Positions 21,781 to 34,200 of a DNA stretch of 64,000 bases are shown here, piece after piece. The number at the start of each line of letters is the position of its first letter. Position 1 is the first letter of the stretch. Made by a program: the position numbers and the translations under genes. The notes beneath the pieces are model-generated. The model saw only the letters and a list, made by a program, of their open reading frames with translations, searched no databases and was not told the origin of the DNA. The DNA comes from Parietaria judaica (Eukaryota > Streptophyta > Magnoliopsida > Rosales > Urticaceae). The DNA lies in the NCBI GenBank assembly GCA_954871525.1, contig OX940869.1, positions 17,388,001 to 17,452,000 of the forward strand. The letters run 5' to 3'.

Positions 21781-24700
21781 TAGAGCTGCACACGCTCACG
21801 TCGCGACCAATCGCGACGAAAGTCGCCAAAATCGCGAGCAGGGACGTCGCGATGCGTCGTGGCTTGGCTGGTCGCGATGCGTCGCGACGTGGTCGCGATT
21901 TAGCGAGGAAGGACCAAAAAAAGGGCTGCGGCAAAAGTTATTTTTTGTTTCCAATGTTTAATTTTATTAGTTTTTATCCGAATTTAAGTATTAAATTATG
22001 TAAACTTATTATTTAAACTTTATTTATTTCAAAATTAATATTTTAGTATGTTATTATTGTGTAACATATTATTAATTTTAATTTATAAGTTAATTTTTAA
22101 GTTGTAATATATGTTAATAAGTATTAATGTGTACCATATTAATAATTATTAAAATTCTAAAATAAATAAGTAAATATGATAAAACAAGATATTAAAAAAA
22201 AAGTTGTATTATTCATTGTGAATATTACAATATGGTGGAAGAAGTTGTAAATATTCAGTGTAAATATTACAAGATGCCTCACTAAAACCTCTCTTGTAAA
22301 ACCCTCCTTAGGGACATAAAACCAAGAGAGGAAAGAGCACATCATATTGGCGTTTACATTGCGTCACTCGGGGAACCAGTCGTTAAACCTTTGCGTCATA
22401 AGCTCTAGCTCCGTTGGCTCGGACCGTTGGGCGATGGTGGGGTTGCGGAACATCCAATCGTTCAACACCACCGCTTGCTCGAGGTGTGTGGGAGTTGTTG
22501 ACGCCCTCCGGTCGTCGATTATATGCTGAGCCGAGCTGAACGCGCTCTCCGAAGCAACGCTGGAAATGGGGATGGACAGTATATCCCTCGCCATTCTCGC
22601 CAATATCGGGAATCTTTCCCGTTGATTCTTCCACCATCCAATCACATCGAACTCGACGGAGTCCTCGTCGATCCGCAGGCCGTAGTACCGCTTCAGTTCT
22701 TGCGGGGCACCGTCCGTTTCCTCCGCTCGTGCCGGTGGCGTACCGGATCCCGATGCTTCTCCGCGATCCAGTCTTTGCTTCAGTCTCCGGACAAATGCTA
22801 GGCCGGTCTTGGTTGGGCTTTCCATAACTGCCCTTTGCTCCGCCTCCACGTTGAACTATGGGAACCGCCGGTCGTATTCACTGTAAAGTTCATAAAAAGC
22901 TTCATTAACAACCTTAATATAATCAGTGTAATCCACCCCTAAGTTTGTCCCGATTGCTGACATCAAAGGCCCGAACGTAAACATAATACGGGGATCCAAG
23001 ATAGCACCGAAACAATACGAAAAAGGGGGTGGATCCCAATAACTTTTGAATTTTGCAACCATTCCCTCAATCATGGGCGAAATAACAGGGTCATTTGCGA
23101 ATTCAGAAAAAGTGTTTGTAATTTCGTAAAGACCCGAAAGACCATGATTCAAGGAAGGTTGTCTTTGATTTGAAAAATTTAAAGTAACAGCGTAAAAGGG
23201 TTTGAGGAATTGGGTGAATTTCTGGGCCATTTCCCATTCTGCCTCCGTGATCCGCTCCGAGGCCTCTAGTTCGGTGAGGAGGAAAGCGCTTAACGGTAAT
23301 CTCTGTCTACAAACAACTGAAAGCATTAGATATGTAGAGTTCCATCGTGTATTGTTGTCTAAACCAAACTTATTAGCTTTATGATTGTGCTCTTTACAAA
23401 ATCGTCTCCACCTAACAACGGTTTGAGAATGCCGGATCCAATCGACAACGCCGCGTATTTTGTCAACGTGCCCTGAAATATTTCGTTCCCCCGTTCTAGC
23501 AATTAAATTAATGATGTGACAAGCACATTTTTGATGTAAAATATTACGAAAAGGAGAACCGGGCAAACTATTTTCTAAGATAGTAATAGCGGCGTTATTG
23601 TTTGCGGCATTGTCTAACGTAATAGAAATGATACGATTTTGCAAACCCCAATCATTGAATAATTCTATTAATTTATCGGAAATGTTTTTGCCGGTATGGT
23701 GACATGTTTAAAAGTTTTTGACATGGATCCCAATTCTCGTCGACGTAATGGGCGGTCAGACTCAAATAGTCGTTAAGACTCGGACCGCTCCACAAGTCGG
23801 TGGTAAAAGCAACGTTAATGTTGGACATTTTGAAAAAATCGACCAAATAATTTTTTTGCATTTTGTAAGCAGACTCCATGTCCCTGGTATACGTCGTACG
23901 GGAAAACTGTTCGTAAGACGGATTAACCCTTTGCATATATTGTGTATGCGCAGGGTTTTCCACCAAACTCATCGGTGCGCCCGTAGACAGTAACCACTCG
24001 AGGGTCCATTTCCGTAAATTTTCGGTGGTAAGAGCACTTACCTGTGCTGTGTTTACCTCGTTACCGTCTCCGTAGCACGCTTTCTTATGTCGCGTCAAGT
24101 AGCCGGTTCCTTTGTCCCCCAACGCATCGAGGGTTTCATGGCACTTCTTGCACGTGGCGATCTTGATTCGAACACCGTTCTCCACCCGTCGTTCCTCGTG
24201 AAAATAATCCCACACCTTCGCTTTGTTTGGTCGTCCCCACAACAAGGCAGGAGGACTTTCCCTATTAAAAATATACGGGAGAAAAAAGGTTAACAAAATA
24301 AAAATGGGTATTAATTTTACATGGATTAAATATTAATATTAATCATATTAATATTATTAAATTTCATATAGTTAATTAAAAGAGTTAACGAAATTAAAAA
24401 TGGTATTTTCTATGTGTGGAAATCATTATCAAGCTCTTTTTGACGGAACTCCCCGAGGTTCCACGGCCAGATCGACTGGAAAGGATGCTATGATCTCGCT
24501 TTAGGCCCAAGCTTTTCTAGACAGAACTCCCCGAGGTTCCCAGGCTAGCTTGGAGGAGATTGCAAAGCAAACCTTATTTAAAAACCAATCTTTCTAAGAC
24601 ACCGTATTCCATTAAGAACTTTATAATAATCACCACACATACAAATTACCATTTTTAATCCCGTTAACTTATTAAATATCAAGAAAATCGTTTCTGATGT

Positions 24701-26233
24701 GGAAGATCAGTCGGAACCGCAACCACAGAGCATACTAAGACTTTCAAGAGACGTGACAAATTAATTAATTAAACTAAAATAATTAAACTATAATATACAC
24801 CGTAAAAAAAATTAAACGAAATTAATTAATTAAGATAATATGATTAAATGATAATTAAATCTCAAGAAAATCGTTTCTGATGTGGAAGATCAGTCGGAAC
24901 CGCAACCACAGAGCATACTAAGACTTTCAAGTGATTATTATTTAATAATTATTAATTATTAAAAATTAATTATTTTTTTTCAATTATTATTTTTAATTAT
25001 TATTTATTACTTATTAATTATTAATTATTATTTATTATTAAGTACTAACTTATTAATTAATAAAAAATTAATAATAAATGAAATAAAAACAGGATTAAAG
25101 GTTATTACCCGGTAGAAGGACGTCGACTTCGTCGAGGACGGGCAACGGAGGCTTCACCGCTATCTTGATTGGAAGGTTGAGGAGAACCGCGGTGGTACAC
25201 CCCGATATTTGAACCACGGATCGAGGGCGGTGTTTGATAGTCGTCGGGATCGGCATCGTCGGGACGTTGGGTTTGGTCGGGATCGGCATCTTCGGGACCT
25301 TGAGGTTCGTCGGGATCGGCACCTTCTGGACCTTGAGCTCCGTATTCGGCACCTTCCCGTAACATGAGATTGAAAAAAGGATCGTTATTTCCCCCCCTAC
25401 ATTGAGCCACCGCGTCGACCAACTCTGGGGGCACACGGTCGGGATTGGCGTGGTGCTGGGCCACCGCCCGGACTAGACTAGGTCTTAGAGACCGTACTGT
25501 ATCGTCGGGATAATTTGGATTGGGAGGGGAAGGGAATAGTTCTGCCGGTAGCCTAACGGGAATGTAGTCGTCGGGACAAGTATCCGATGTTCCCCCTTGT
25601 AGAAATTGGGGTTGCAAATTTCTGGCCGCCCTTCGACCCCCGGAACTACCGCCGCTTCTTCGAGACATAATGATAGAACTTTAGGAATTTAGAAAATTGG
25701 AACTTTGGAACTTTAGAACTTTGGAACTTTGAAGATTAAGAGTGGAAAAAACTTGGAGAGTTGAGAGAATTTGAGAGAGAGTTGAGAGATTGTTGGTGAG
25801 GAAATGAGGGAGGAAGAGGTGGTATTTATAGGGTTTTAGGAGAGGGTGGGGTGGGTGAATAATTATTGCGGTGGGTGAAGTGGGTGAATAATTGTGAGGA
25901 GAAAGTGGGTGAAAAAATTTTGAAATTTGAAATTTTAGGGTTGGAATTCGAGTAAAGTGGGTAATAATTGTGGTTGGGGAATAAATTTCGGGTAAAAATT
26001 GTGTTATTTTCGCCACCAACAAACACAACTTTTCACTCCCCTCGGATCGATGACGTGGCGTAATCTCAGCCACACGATCAACCCCTCGGATCGATGACGT
26101 GGTCGTCGCGACTCGCACTCCTCGTCGCGACGAATCGCGACTTTTGCCGCCTGCGTCGCGACGCGTCGCGACTCGCACTGTAGGCGTCGCGACGCGTCGC
26201 GTCGTGATTGGCGACGAATTGTGCACAGCTCTA
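21781..26233 (-). mobile_element. hAT transposon, left copy, inactive
   Basis: The ends TAGAGCTGCACA and TGCACAGCTCTA are flanked by perfect 8-bp duplications TGTTTGAC (21773-21780 and 26234-26241). Both subterminal regions are full of TCGCGA-type motifs (21800-21900, 26040-26220), probable transposase-binding sites. Inside is a two-exon transposase gene on the minus strand with two disabling lesions. It is nearly the same as the element at 29926-34451, in opposite orientation. Confidence 0.95.
22364..25668 (-). pseudogene. hAT transposase gene, disabled
   Basis: Exon 1 (25668-25109) encodes a Gly/Arg and Asp/Pro-rich N-terminal region. The intron has GT-AG ends and exon 2 (24261-22364) holds the BED finger, RNase H-like core and hAT dimerisation region. 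Compared with the intact copy at 30491-33807 there is a 14-bp deletion near 23695 between two CCAT repeats, which shifts the frame, and a Gln codon turned to TAG at about 22857-22859 (C to T). The gene cannot make a full transposase, but the element's ends look usable in trans. Confidence 0.92.
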
Positions 26234-26241
26234 TGTTTGAC

Positions 26242-26502
26242 TGTGTGTGAACTATGAGCACACTACGAAAATATTGGCGAATAATTTAGTTACATAATAT
26301 ACGGACAATCAAGAGAGAGAGAGGGATTCAGAATCAATGATCAAGCAATAAACGTGTACAAAGAGATGCTTAAATACAAGACACATCAAGGCCTGTGATT
26401 GGTTGGCGTATGACAGAAAGACGACGTCATTACAGCTGTCATGAGCTGTCAATGTAACTGAATCGTAACACATATCATTTCATATCTATGATGGTCGAAT
26501 AT
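26242..26502. other. Short spacer between the hAT copy and the MITE
   Basis: Non-coding; I see no feature apart from a short GA run near 26312. Confidence 0.4.
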
Positions 26503-26510
26503 ATAATATA

Positions 26511-26803
26511 TAGAGCTGAAACTGCCGACGCGGAGGAGGGCATCGCGACGCCTCGCGACGGGAAGGAGGACTTCGCGATCGTCGCGACGGGAAGGGTGGA
26601 GATCGCGATGATTCGCGATGAGTTCGAGCCGTGGCGACGAGCCCGTCTCTCCCCCTCTCTCTCTCAGTCTGTCTCTCTCTCTCTTGCTCGCTCAACGTCG
26701 CGACGATCGCGACTCTCGGAACCACGACCCGTCGCGACGCCAGGTTTCGCGATTTCCGGCGACTTCGCCGCGACCCGTTGCGACGTCGGCAGTTTCAGCT
26801 CTA
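26511..26803. mobile_element. hAT MITE (293 bp)
   Basis: It has a perfect 20-bp terminal inverted repeat starting TAGAGCTGAAACTGCC and 8-bp duplications ATAATATA (26503-26510 and 26804-26811). It is GC-rich with many TCGCGA motifs, like the subterminal parts of the two large hAT elements, and shares their first eight terminal bases (TAGAGCTG). It has no coding capacity and would depend on a hAT transposase in trans. Confidence 0.92.
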
Positions 26804-26811
26804 ATAATATA

Positions 26812-27684
26812 CATTACCAGTTTACCACTAACGGTGTACATGAATGGGATTTACCGGAGATAAAAGATGAACCCGACTCGATCTTATTGGTTTTGGAAAA
26901 GCAACCCAATCTGACCTAAATTTTTTGAAGACTCAATCCAACGCAACTTGGAAAACTTTGAGTTTGGTTAGGTCATTGGATTGAACTAAAATAAAAAAAT
27001 AAAAAAATTTACCAAATAACACTTAAATTTGAACCGTCAATCAATAAACATAAATGTAATATTAATGTTTTTAAACATCCAATTTAAAAATTAAACGTTA
27101 CTATAGTCTTAGGCATTCAATAATAGAAGTGCGGAACATAGTCGTAAACTAAACTAGAAACGTGATCCTAATCATAAACTAAAAACATAGTCATATGCAT
27201 TAAATAATAAACTAAACATAAAGATGAGACTCTAGAGATACTTTATTTTTTTATTTTTTTGTGCTTTTACTTACTTAAACTATATAAATATATTATATAA
27301 AAAATAGTTATTAAAAAAAACTTGAGTGGGTCAATTGGGCCGGCCCAACCAAATGCATCTGGCATAACCCAACTATTTATTCGGAGAGATAAAAGCCGAT
27401 CCTTTTATGGCAACTAGTAACTCTACTATCCAGATTAAAGAAATTCGCCGACTAAAATCAACACACACAAATTACATAAACATGAAGAGTACATTAATGC
27501 GAGTCGACTCGGAAGTCACAACACACTCGAATATCTTACAGCTCCAACACAAACAAGAAACCAGATTATTCTTTCTCATTACACATCAACAACACACAAA
27601 TTACATAAACATCAACACACACGACCGTGTAATTTAATTCAAATGCGTAATATATGATCTTTAAATTAGAGTAGACTACTTTTT
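26812..27684. other. Intergenic DNA downstream of the secreted-protein gene
   Basis: AT-rich with no gene I can support. An open frame of 76 codons at 27407-27637 has simple composition and a repeated ACACACAAATTACATAAACAT motif (two copies, near 27463 and 27591). The last part is probably the 3' UTR of the minus-strand gene at 27685-28098. Confidence 0.4.
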
Positions 27685-28098
27685 TTACTTACAAGCTCTA
27701 TTATATTGATTGCCGCAATTTTTCTGGCTATAAGTTTTGTCGGGGCTGCATTCTTTTTTATCACCCGGATTCTTGCCATCGCAAGCACCTTTTTCACTAT
27801 TCTTCGACTGGTCACTCACTGGTGTACCATCTTTGCCGTCGCCCAGCATTCGGTCGACGTGGACGGTGGCGTAGTAGACCTCCTCCACCAGCAGCATTTC
27901 CAGCTCCAAGTCCTCCGCGATCCTGCAGTCCAGGCAGCTTCCGAACGTCGTGTTTCTCTTTGCAAGCACTGCGCCCTCCGCCGCCGCAGCCCACCAGCTA
28001 GCACAGACGAGGACAAGCGCCAACACGGCTGCTGCCGGAAGGCGAGCGCCGCCGCGCCTACTCAATTTCTCACTCCCGATCATATCTCGCGCCGCCAT
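27685..28098 (-). CDS. Small secreted cysteine-rich protein, possibly RALF-like
   Basis: A single exon of 137 residues. After a basic start, a strong hydrophobic stretch (about residues 20-43, Ala/Val/Leu-rich) acts as a signal peptide. A Cys pair (SCLDC) and an acidic segment (IAEDLELEM) follow, then a linker, and a C-terminal region with four Cys ending in NCGNQYNRACK. The acidic segment with adjacent Cys, followed by four C-terminal Cys and a YNR-x-C ending, resembles the plan of RALF precursors. However, the YISY motif is missing and the Cys spacing is not canonical, so this is only a suggestion. It could be another secreted cysteine-rich peptide. It lies about 6.4 kb from the FERONIA-like gene, on the same strand, with hAT elements between. 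Confidence 0.6.
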   Translation of the reverse strand: MAARDMIGSEKLSRRGGARLPAAAVLALVLVCASWWAAAAEGAVLAKRNTTFGSCLDCRIAEDLELEMLLVEEVYYATVHVDRMLGDGKDGTPVSDQSKNSEKGACDGKNPGDKKECSPDKTYSQKNCGNQYNRACK

Positions 28099-29291
28099 GG
28101 ATGGAGCTGTTTTCGTGAGTTGAGTTGTTGCAGGTCAGACCTACTTATAGTGGGAGAGTCAGTGTTGAATGAAGACGTAAAAGGAAAAGGCAAAGCATGC
28201 ATGGCATAAAATATGATTTGGATAAAGAAAACTAAATTGATATTTAACTGGACAAATTTTTGTTTACCCTTTTTGTTTTTATATTTTTAACTCTTCAAGC
28301 TTTCTAATATTGTAAATTCTTTAGTTTAATAAAAAATTCTAGTGTTTTGTATCATAATACTATTATTTTTATTTTATTAATAAATATTTGATCAAATTTT
28401 TATAATAGAATCTAGAAAAGGAGAATAATGTAAGTTGCTTTAATTATTACTATATTATAAATATAAATCCCTCCTAACCTTTGTTTTCTTAGAGTTGAAA
28501 CTTTTTTTTTAACTTTTTTTTTTCAAACATTCAATCGCAGCCACTAAATTAATCATAAGCACAAAATATATTTTTGTAAGCGGCATATTCTAAATTTTAT
28601 TTAATCGTAACAAAAGTTTCGGAACTAAAATATGGTTTACATAAAAATAAAAAAGAAACTTACGGTAAGATCAATTTATTTTATTTTTTTAGAACTTTTT
28701 CCACGATTAAAATAAATTATAGACCTTACGACATATTTTTTTGTTTTTGTTTTTCGGAACTTTTTCCACAACAAAATAAATTTTATAATATATCACAAAC
28801 AAAAATGTATACCTTGATACTTTTTCCGTAAATATCATTACTCAAGTAACATACACAAGTGAGAGATGGATATTATAACCATTTTATTCCTTTTTGTAGA
28901 CAGCAAAATAAATCATATATTGTATAAAGTAAAAGTTATGTGGTCGATTCGTCTCTTTAGATAAAGATGACAAAGTGTGATCACATTCAGAGAGCTGTGC
29001 TACACTTCTTAATTAGTCGTTTTGATGTGAAAAATAATAATAATAATAATAATAATAATCCAAACTCCTAAGCGACTTTATTAATTTCATTGACCGGCAT
29101 ATATACTTGTATTGAAAAGATGTTGGAACGCTTAGGAATGTTTTAGTTGGTAGAACAAGTATTTAATTAGATCGTTAATTTTAAATTTATTTGCTTCAAT
29201 TTGCTTCAATTATTAAAGTTAAATAATTCATTTTATCTATAAATAATTCTCAGTCGGACTCGGACCTAATCTTTTTTTTTTTTTTGAGGGA
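28099..29291. other. AT-rich upstream region of the secreted-protein gene
   Basis: Non-coding. It holds several T-runs and a trinucleotide microsatellite at about 29034-29059. No gene is supported. Confidence 0.4.
29034..29059. repeat. (AAT)n microsatellite
   Basis: About eight to nine perfect AAT units. Confidence 0.85.
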
Positions 29292-29560
29292 CAAAACCTT
29301 TTCTTTTCATCCGTTTTCTTTTGCTTTATTCCTTCGAGCTAATCAGTGAAGAAAAAAAGTTCCCGTAATCATGGTGAAGAGAGTAAGAATTCTGATATGA
29401 TTTTTTCTAATTTCAGTTACAGAAAAAAAAATGTAGATTCCATTTCTAATTAATATATGATTTGCATATAGAAAAAAAAAAAAAAAAAAAAACAATTTCA
29501 TTATTCTTGTCCTTGAAGAACAACCGAACACTATTCTTGATTAATAGAGTTGTTTCATAT
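29292..29560 (+). repeat. Direct repeat copy 1 (partner at 35110-35317)
   Basis: Starts CAAAACCTTTTCTTTT and includes TTTGCTTTATTCCTTCGAGC, AAGAATTCTGATATGATTTT and TATTCTTGATT. The same words occur in the same order and orientation at 35110-35317, with indels. The pair encloses the intact hAT element. Confidence 0.7.
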
Positions 29561-29649
29561 TTGGGCCTTGGAATTTATATCATAGATATAATATAAGGAA
29601 CATTATTCTTTTGTAGTTACTTGCAAATTTTATTTAAATATATTTTTAT

Positions 29650-29656
<7 letters not shown>

Positions 29657-29681
<25 letters not shown>
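29657..29681. repeat. (TA)n microsatellite
   Basis: Perfect TA run in AT-rich spacer DNA. Confidence 0.8.
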
Positions 29682-29820
29682 TTTAAATCGATCGAAAAAA
29701 AAGCTAACCTATACGTTTTTTTTTTAAGAAAATAAGTAGTTGTTTTCTCAATTTTCCCATGGTAAGTCATCAACGTGTATCATGCCTTGCTTCATCATTC
29801 TCTAGATCAATTTTTGTTAT

Positions 29821-29823
<3 letters not shown>

Positions 29824-29867
<44 letters not shown>
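29824..29867. repeat. (TA)n microsatellite
   Basis: Perfect TA run of more than 20 units about 60 bp left of the hAT element. Confidence 0.85.
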
Positions 29868-29870
<3 letters not shown>

Positions 29871-30490
29871 AGACTGGTGATGTTTACTAAAGTAGTGGAG
29901 TCAAGTCGTAGTGGAAACTGGAAAGTAGAGCTGCACATGTTTCGTCGCCAATCACGACGCGACGCGTCGCGACGCCTACAGTGCGAGTCGCGACGCGTCG
30001 CGACGCAGGCGGCAAAAGTTGCGATTCGTCGTGACGAGGAGTGCGAGTCGCGACGACCACGTCATCGATCCGAGGGGTTGATCGTGTGGCTGAGATTACG
30101 CCACGTCATCGATCCGAGGGGAGTGAAAAGTTGTGTTTGTTGGTGGCGAAAATAACACAATTTTTACCCGAAATTTATTCCCCAACCACAATTATTACAC
30201 ACTTTACTCGAATTCCAACCCTAAAATTTCAAATTTCAAAATTTTTTCACCCACTTTCTCCTCACAATTATTCACCCACTTCACCCACCACAATAATTAT
30301 TCACCCACCCCACCCTCTCCTAAAACCCTATAAATACCACCTCTTCCTCCTTCATTTCCTCACCAACAATCTCTCAACTCTCTCTCACATTCTCTCAACT
30401 CTCCAAGTTTTTTCCACTCTCAATCTCCAAAGTTCCAAAGTTCTAAAGTTCCAAAGTTCCAATTTTCTAAATTCCTAAAGTTCTATCATT

Positions 30491-33400
30491 ATGTCTCGAA
30501 GAAGCGGCGGTAGTTCCGGGGGTCGAAGGGCGGCCAGGAATTTGCAACCCCAATTTCTACAAGGGGGAACATCGGATACTTGTCCCGACGACTACATTCC
30601 CGTTAGGCTACCGGCAGAACTATTCCCTTCCCCTCACAATCCAAATTATCCCGACGATACAGTACGGTCTCTAAGACCTAGTCTAGTCCGGGCGGTGGCC
30701 CAGCACCACGCCAATCCCGACCGTGTGCCCCCAGAGTTGGTCGACGCGGTGGCTCAATGTAGGGGGGGAAATAACGATCCTTTTTTCAACCTCATGTTAC
30801 GGGAAGGTGCCGAATACCGAGCTCAAGGTCCTGAAGGTGCCGATCCCGACGAACCTCAAGGTCCCGAAGATGCCGATCCCGACCAAACCCAACGTCCCGA
30901 CGATGCCGATCCCGACGACTATCAAACGCCGCCCTCGATCCGTGGTTCAAATATCGGGGTGTACCACCGCGGTTCTCCTCAAGCAACCAATCAAGATAGC
31001 GGTGAAGCCTCCGTTGCCCGTCCTCGACGAAGTCGACGTCCTTCTACCGGGTAATAACCTTTAATCCTTTTTTTATTTCATTTATTATTAATTTTTTATT
31101 AATTAATAAGTTAGTACTTAATAATAAATAATAATTAATAATTAATAAGTAATAAATAATAATTAAAAAAAATTGAAAAAAAATAATTAATTTTTAATAA
31201 TTAATAATTATTAAATAATAATCACTTGAAAGTCTTAGTATGCTCTGTGGTTGCGGTTCCGACTGATCTTCCACATCAGAAACGATTTTCTTGAGATTTA
31301 ATTATCATTTAATCATATTATCTTAATTAATTAATTTCGTTTAATTTTTTTTACGATAAATATTATAGTTTAATTACCTTTTAGTTTAATTAATTAATTT
31401 GTCACGTCTCTTGAAAGTCTTAGTATGCTCTGTGGTTGCGGTTCCGACTGATCTTCCACATCAGAAACGATTTTCTTGATATTTAATAAGTTAACGGGAT
31501 TAAAAATGGTAATTTGTATGTGTGGTGATTATTATAAAGTTCTTAATGGAATACGGTGTCTTAGAAAGATTGGTTTTTAAATAAGGTTTGCTTTGCAATC
31601 TCCTCCAAGCTAGCCTGGGAACCTCGGGGAGTTCTGTCTAGAAAAGCTTGGGCCTAAAGCGAGATCATAGCATCCTTTCCAGTCGATCTGGCCGTGGAAC
31701 CTCGGGGAGTTCCGTCAAAAAGAGCTTGATAATGATTTCCACACGTAGAAAATACCATTTTTAATTTCGTTAACTCTTTTAATTAACTATATGAAATTTA
31801 ATTAATTAATATGATTAATATTAATATTTAATCCATGTAAAATTAATACCCATTTTTATTTTGTTAACCTTTTTTCTCCCGTATATTTTTAATAGGGAAA
31901 GTCCTCCTGCCTTGTTGTGGGGACGACCAAACAAAGCGAAGGTGTGGGATTATTTTCACGAGGAACGACGGATGGAGAACGGTGTTCGAGTCAAGATCGC
32001 CACGTGCAAGAAGTGCCATGAAACCCTCGATGCGTTGGGGGACAAAGGAACCGGCTACTTGACGCGACACAAGAAAGCGTGCTACGGAGACGGTAACGAG
32101 GTAAACACAGCACAGGTAAGTGCTCTTACCACCGAAAATTTACGGAAATGGACCCTCGAGTGGTTACTGTCTACGGGCGCACCGATGAGTTTGGTGGAAA
32201 ACCCTGCGCATACACAATATATGCAAAGGGTTAATCCGTCTTACGAACAGTTTTCCCGTACGACATATACCAGGGACATGGAGTCTGCTTACAAAATGCA
32301 AAAAAATTATTTGGTCGATTTTTTCAAAATGTCCAACATTAACGTTGCTTTTACCACCGACTTGTGGAGCGGTCCGAGTCTTAACGACTATTTGAGTCTG
32401 ACCGCCCATTACGTCGACGAGAATTGGGATCCATGTCAAAAACTTTTAAACATGTCACCATTCGAGTGTCGCCATACCGGCAAAAACATTTCCGATAAAT
32501 TAATAGAATTATTCAATGATTGGGGTTTGCAAAATCGTATCATTTCTATTACGTTAGACAATGCCGCAAACAATAACGCCGCTATTACTATCTTAGAAAA
32601 TAGTTTGCCCGGTTCTCCTTTTCGTAATATTTTACATCAAAAATGTGCTTGTCACATCATTAATTTAATTGCTAGAACGGGGGAACGAAATATTTCAGGG
32701 CACGTTGACAAAATACGCGGCGTTGTCGATTGGATCCGGCATTCTCAAACCGTTGTTAGGTGGAGACGATTTTGTAAAGAGCACAATCATAAAGCTAATA
32801 AGTTTGGTTTAGACAACAATACACGATGGAACTCTACATATCTAATGCTTTCAGTTGTTTGTAGACAGAGATTACCGTTAAGCGCTTTCCTCCTCACCGA
32901 ACTAGAGGCCTCGGAGCGGATCACGGAGGCAGAATGGGAAATGGCCCAGAAATTCACCCAATTCCTCAAACCCTTTTACGCTGTTACTTTAAATTTTTCA
33001 AACCAAAGACAACCTTCCTTGAATCATGGTCTTTCGGGTCTTTACGAAATTACAAACACTTTTTCTGAATTCGCAAATGACCCTGTTATTTCGCCCATGA
33101 TTGAGGGAATGGTTGCAAAATTCAAAAGTTATTGGGATCCACCCCCTTTTTCGTATTGTTTCGGTGCTATCTTGGATCCCCGTATTATGTTTACGTTCGG
33201 GCCTTTGATGTCAGCAATCGGGACAAACTTAGGGGTGGATTACACTGATTATATTAAGGTTGTTAATGAAGCTTTTTATGAACTTTACAGTGAATACGAC
33301 CGGCGGTTCCCACAGTTCAACGTGGAGGCGGAGCAAAGGGCAGTTATGGAAAGCCCAACCAAGACCGGCCTAGCATTTGTCCGGAGACTGAAGCAAAGAC

Positions 33401-33807
33401 TGGATCGCGGAGAAGCATCGGGATCCGGTACGCCACCGGCACGAGCGGAGGAAACGGACGGTGCCCCGCAAGAACTGAAGCGGTACTACGGCCTGCGGAT
33501 CGACGAGGACTCCGTCGAGTTCGATGTGATTGGATGGTGGAAGAATCAACGGGAAAGATTCCCGATATTGGCGAGAATGGCGAGGGATATACTGTCCATC
33601 CCCATTTCCAGCGTTGCTTCGGAGAGCGCGTTCAGCTCGGCTCAGCATATAATCGACGACCGGAGGGCGTCAACAACTCCCACACACCTCGAGCAAGCGG
33701 TGGTGTTGAACGATTGGATGTTCCGCAACCTCACCATCGCCCAACGGACCGAGCCAACCGAGCTAGAGCTTATGACGCAAAGGTTTAACGACTGGTTCCC
33801 CGAGTGA
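30491..33807 (+). CDS. hAT transposase, intact, two exons
   Basis: Exon 1 (30491-31050) and exon 2 (31896-33807) join in phase across an 845-bp GT-AG intron, giving 823 residues. Exon 1 encodes a low-complexity N-terminus (Ser/Gly/Arg, then Asp/Pro/Glu-rich repeats with DADPD words). Exon 2 has a BED-type zinc finger (KVWDYF, CKKC, then LTRHKKAC), the first catalytic Asp in TTDLWSG, the second in SITLDNAANN, and the C-terminal hAT region with the Glu-containing SSVASESAFS and the ending HLEQAVVLNDWM. The ATG at 30491 follows a short leader inside the element and is shared with the left copy. It should cut and paste hAT elements with TAGAGCTG ends. Confidence 0.93.
31226..31483 (+). repeat. 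Direct repeat within the hAT intron
   Basis: A segment of about 75 bp starting CTTGAAAGTCTTAGTATG occurs at about 31226-31300 and again at about 31410-31483. The left hAT copy has the same pair (about 24665-24745 and 24857-24935). A second repeat pair with CCTCGGGGAGTTC(C/T)GTC lies at 31620-31715. Confidence 0.75.
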
Positions 33808-34133
33808 CGCAATGTAAACGCCAATATGATGTGCTCTTTCCTCTCTTGGTTTTATGTCCCTAAGGAGGGTTTTACGAGAGAGGTTTTAGTGAGGCATCTT
33901 GTAATATTTACACTGAATATTTACAACTTCTTCCACCATATTGTAATATTCACAATGAATAATACAACTTTTTTTTTAATATCTTGTTTTATCATATTTA
34001 CTTATTTGTTTTAGAATTTTAATAATTATTAATATGGTACAAATTAATACTTATTAACATATATTACAACTTAAAAATTAACTTATAAATCAAAATTAAT
34101 AATATGTTACACAATAATAACATACTAAAGTAT

Positions 34134-34200
34134 TATCTTGGATCCCCGTATTTTTTTAATATCTTGTTTTATCATATTTATTTATTTGTTTTATCATATT
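34134..34200 (+). repeat. Filler-like insertion in the right hAT
   Basis: The left copy lacks this segment. It consists of a 19-bp piece identical to the transposase exon (TATCTTGGATCCCCGTATT, also at about 33168-33186) joined to a copy of the AT-rich 3' region at about 33970-34012. Confidence 0.75.

Noticed and set aside
31861..31895. Transposase start at the beginning of the long exon-2 frame
   Set aside because: No ATG there; the stretch is intron ending in AATAG, and exon 1 joins in phase.
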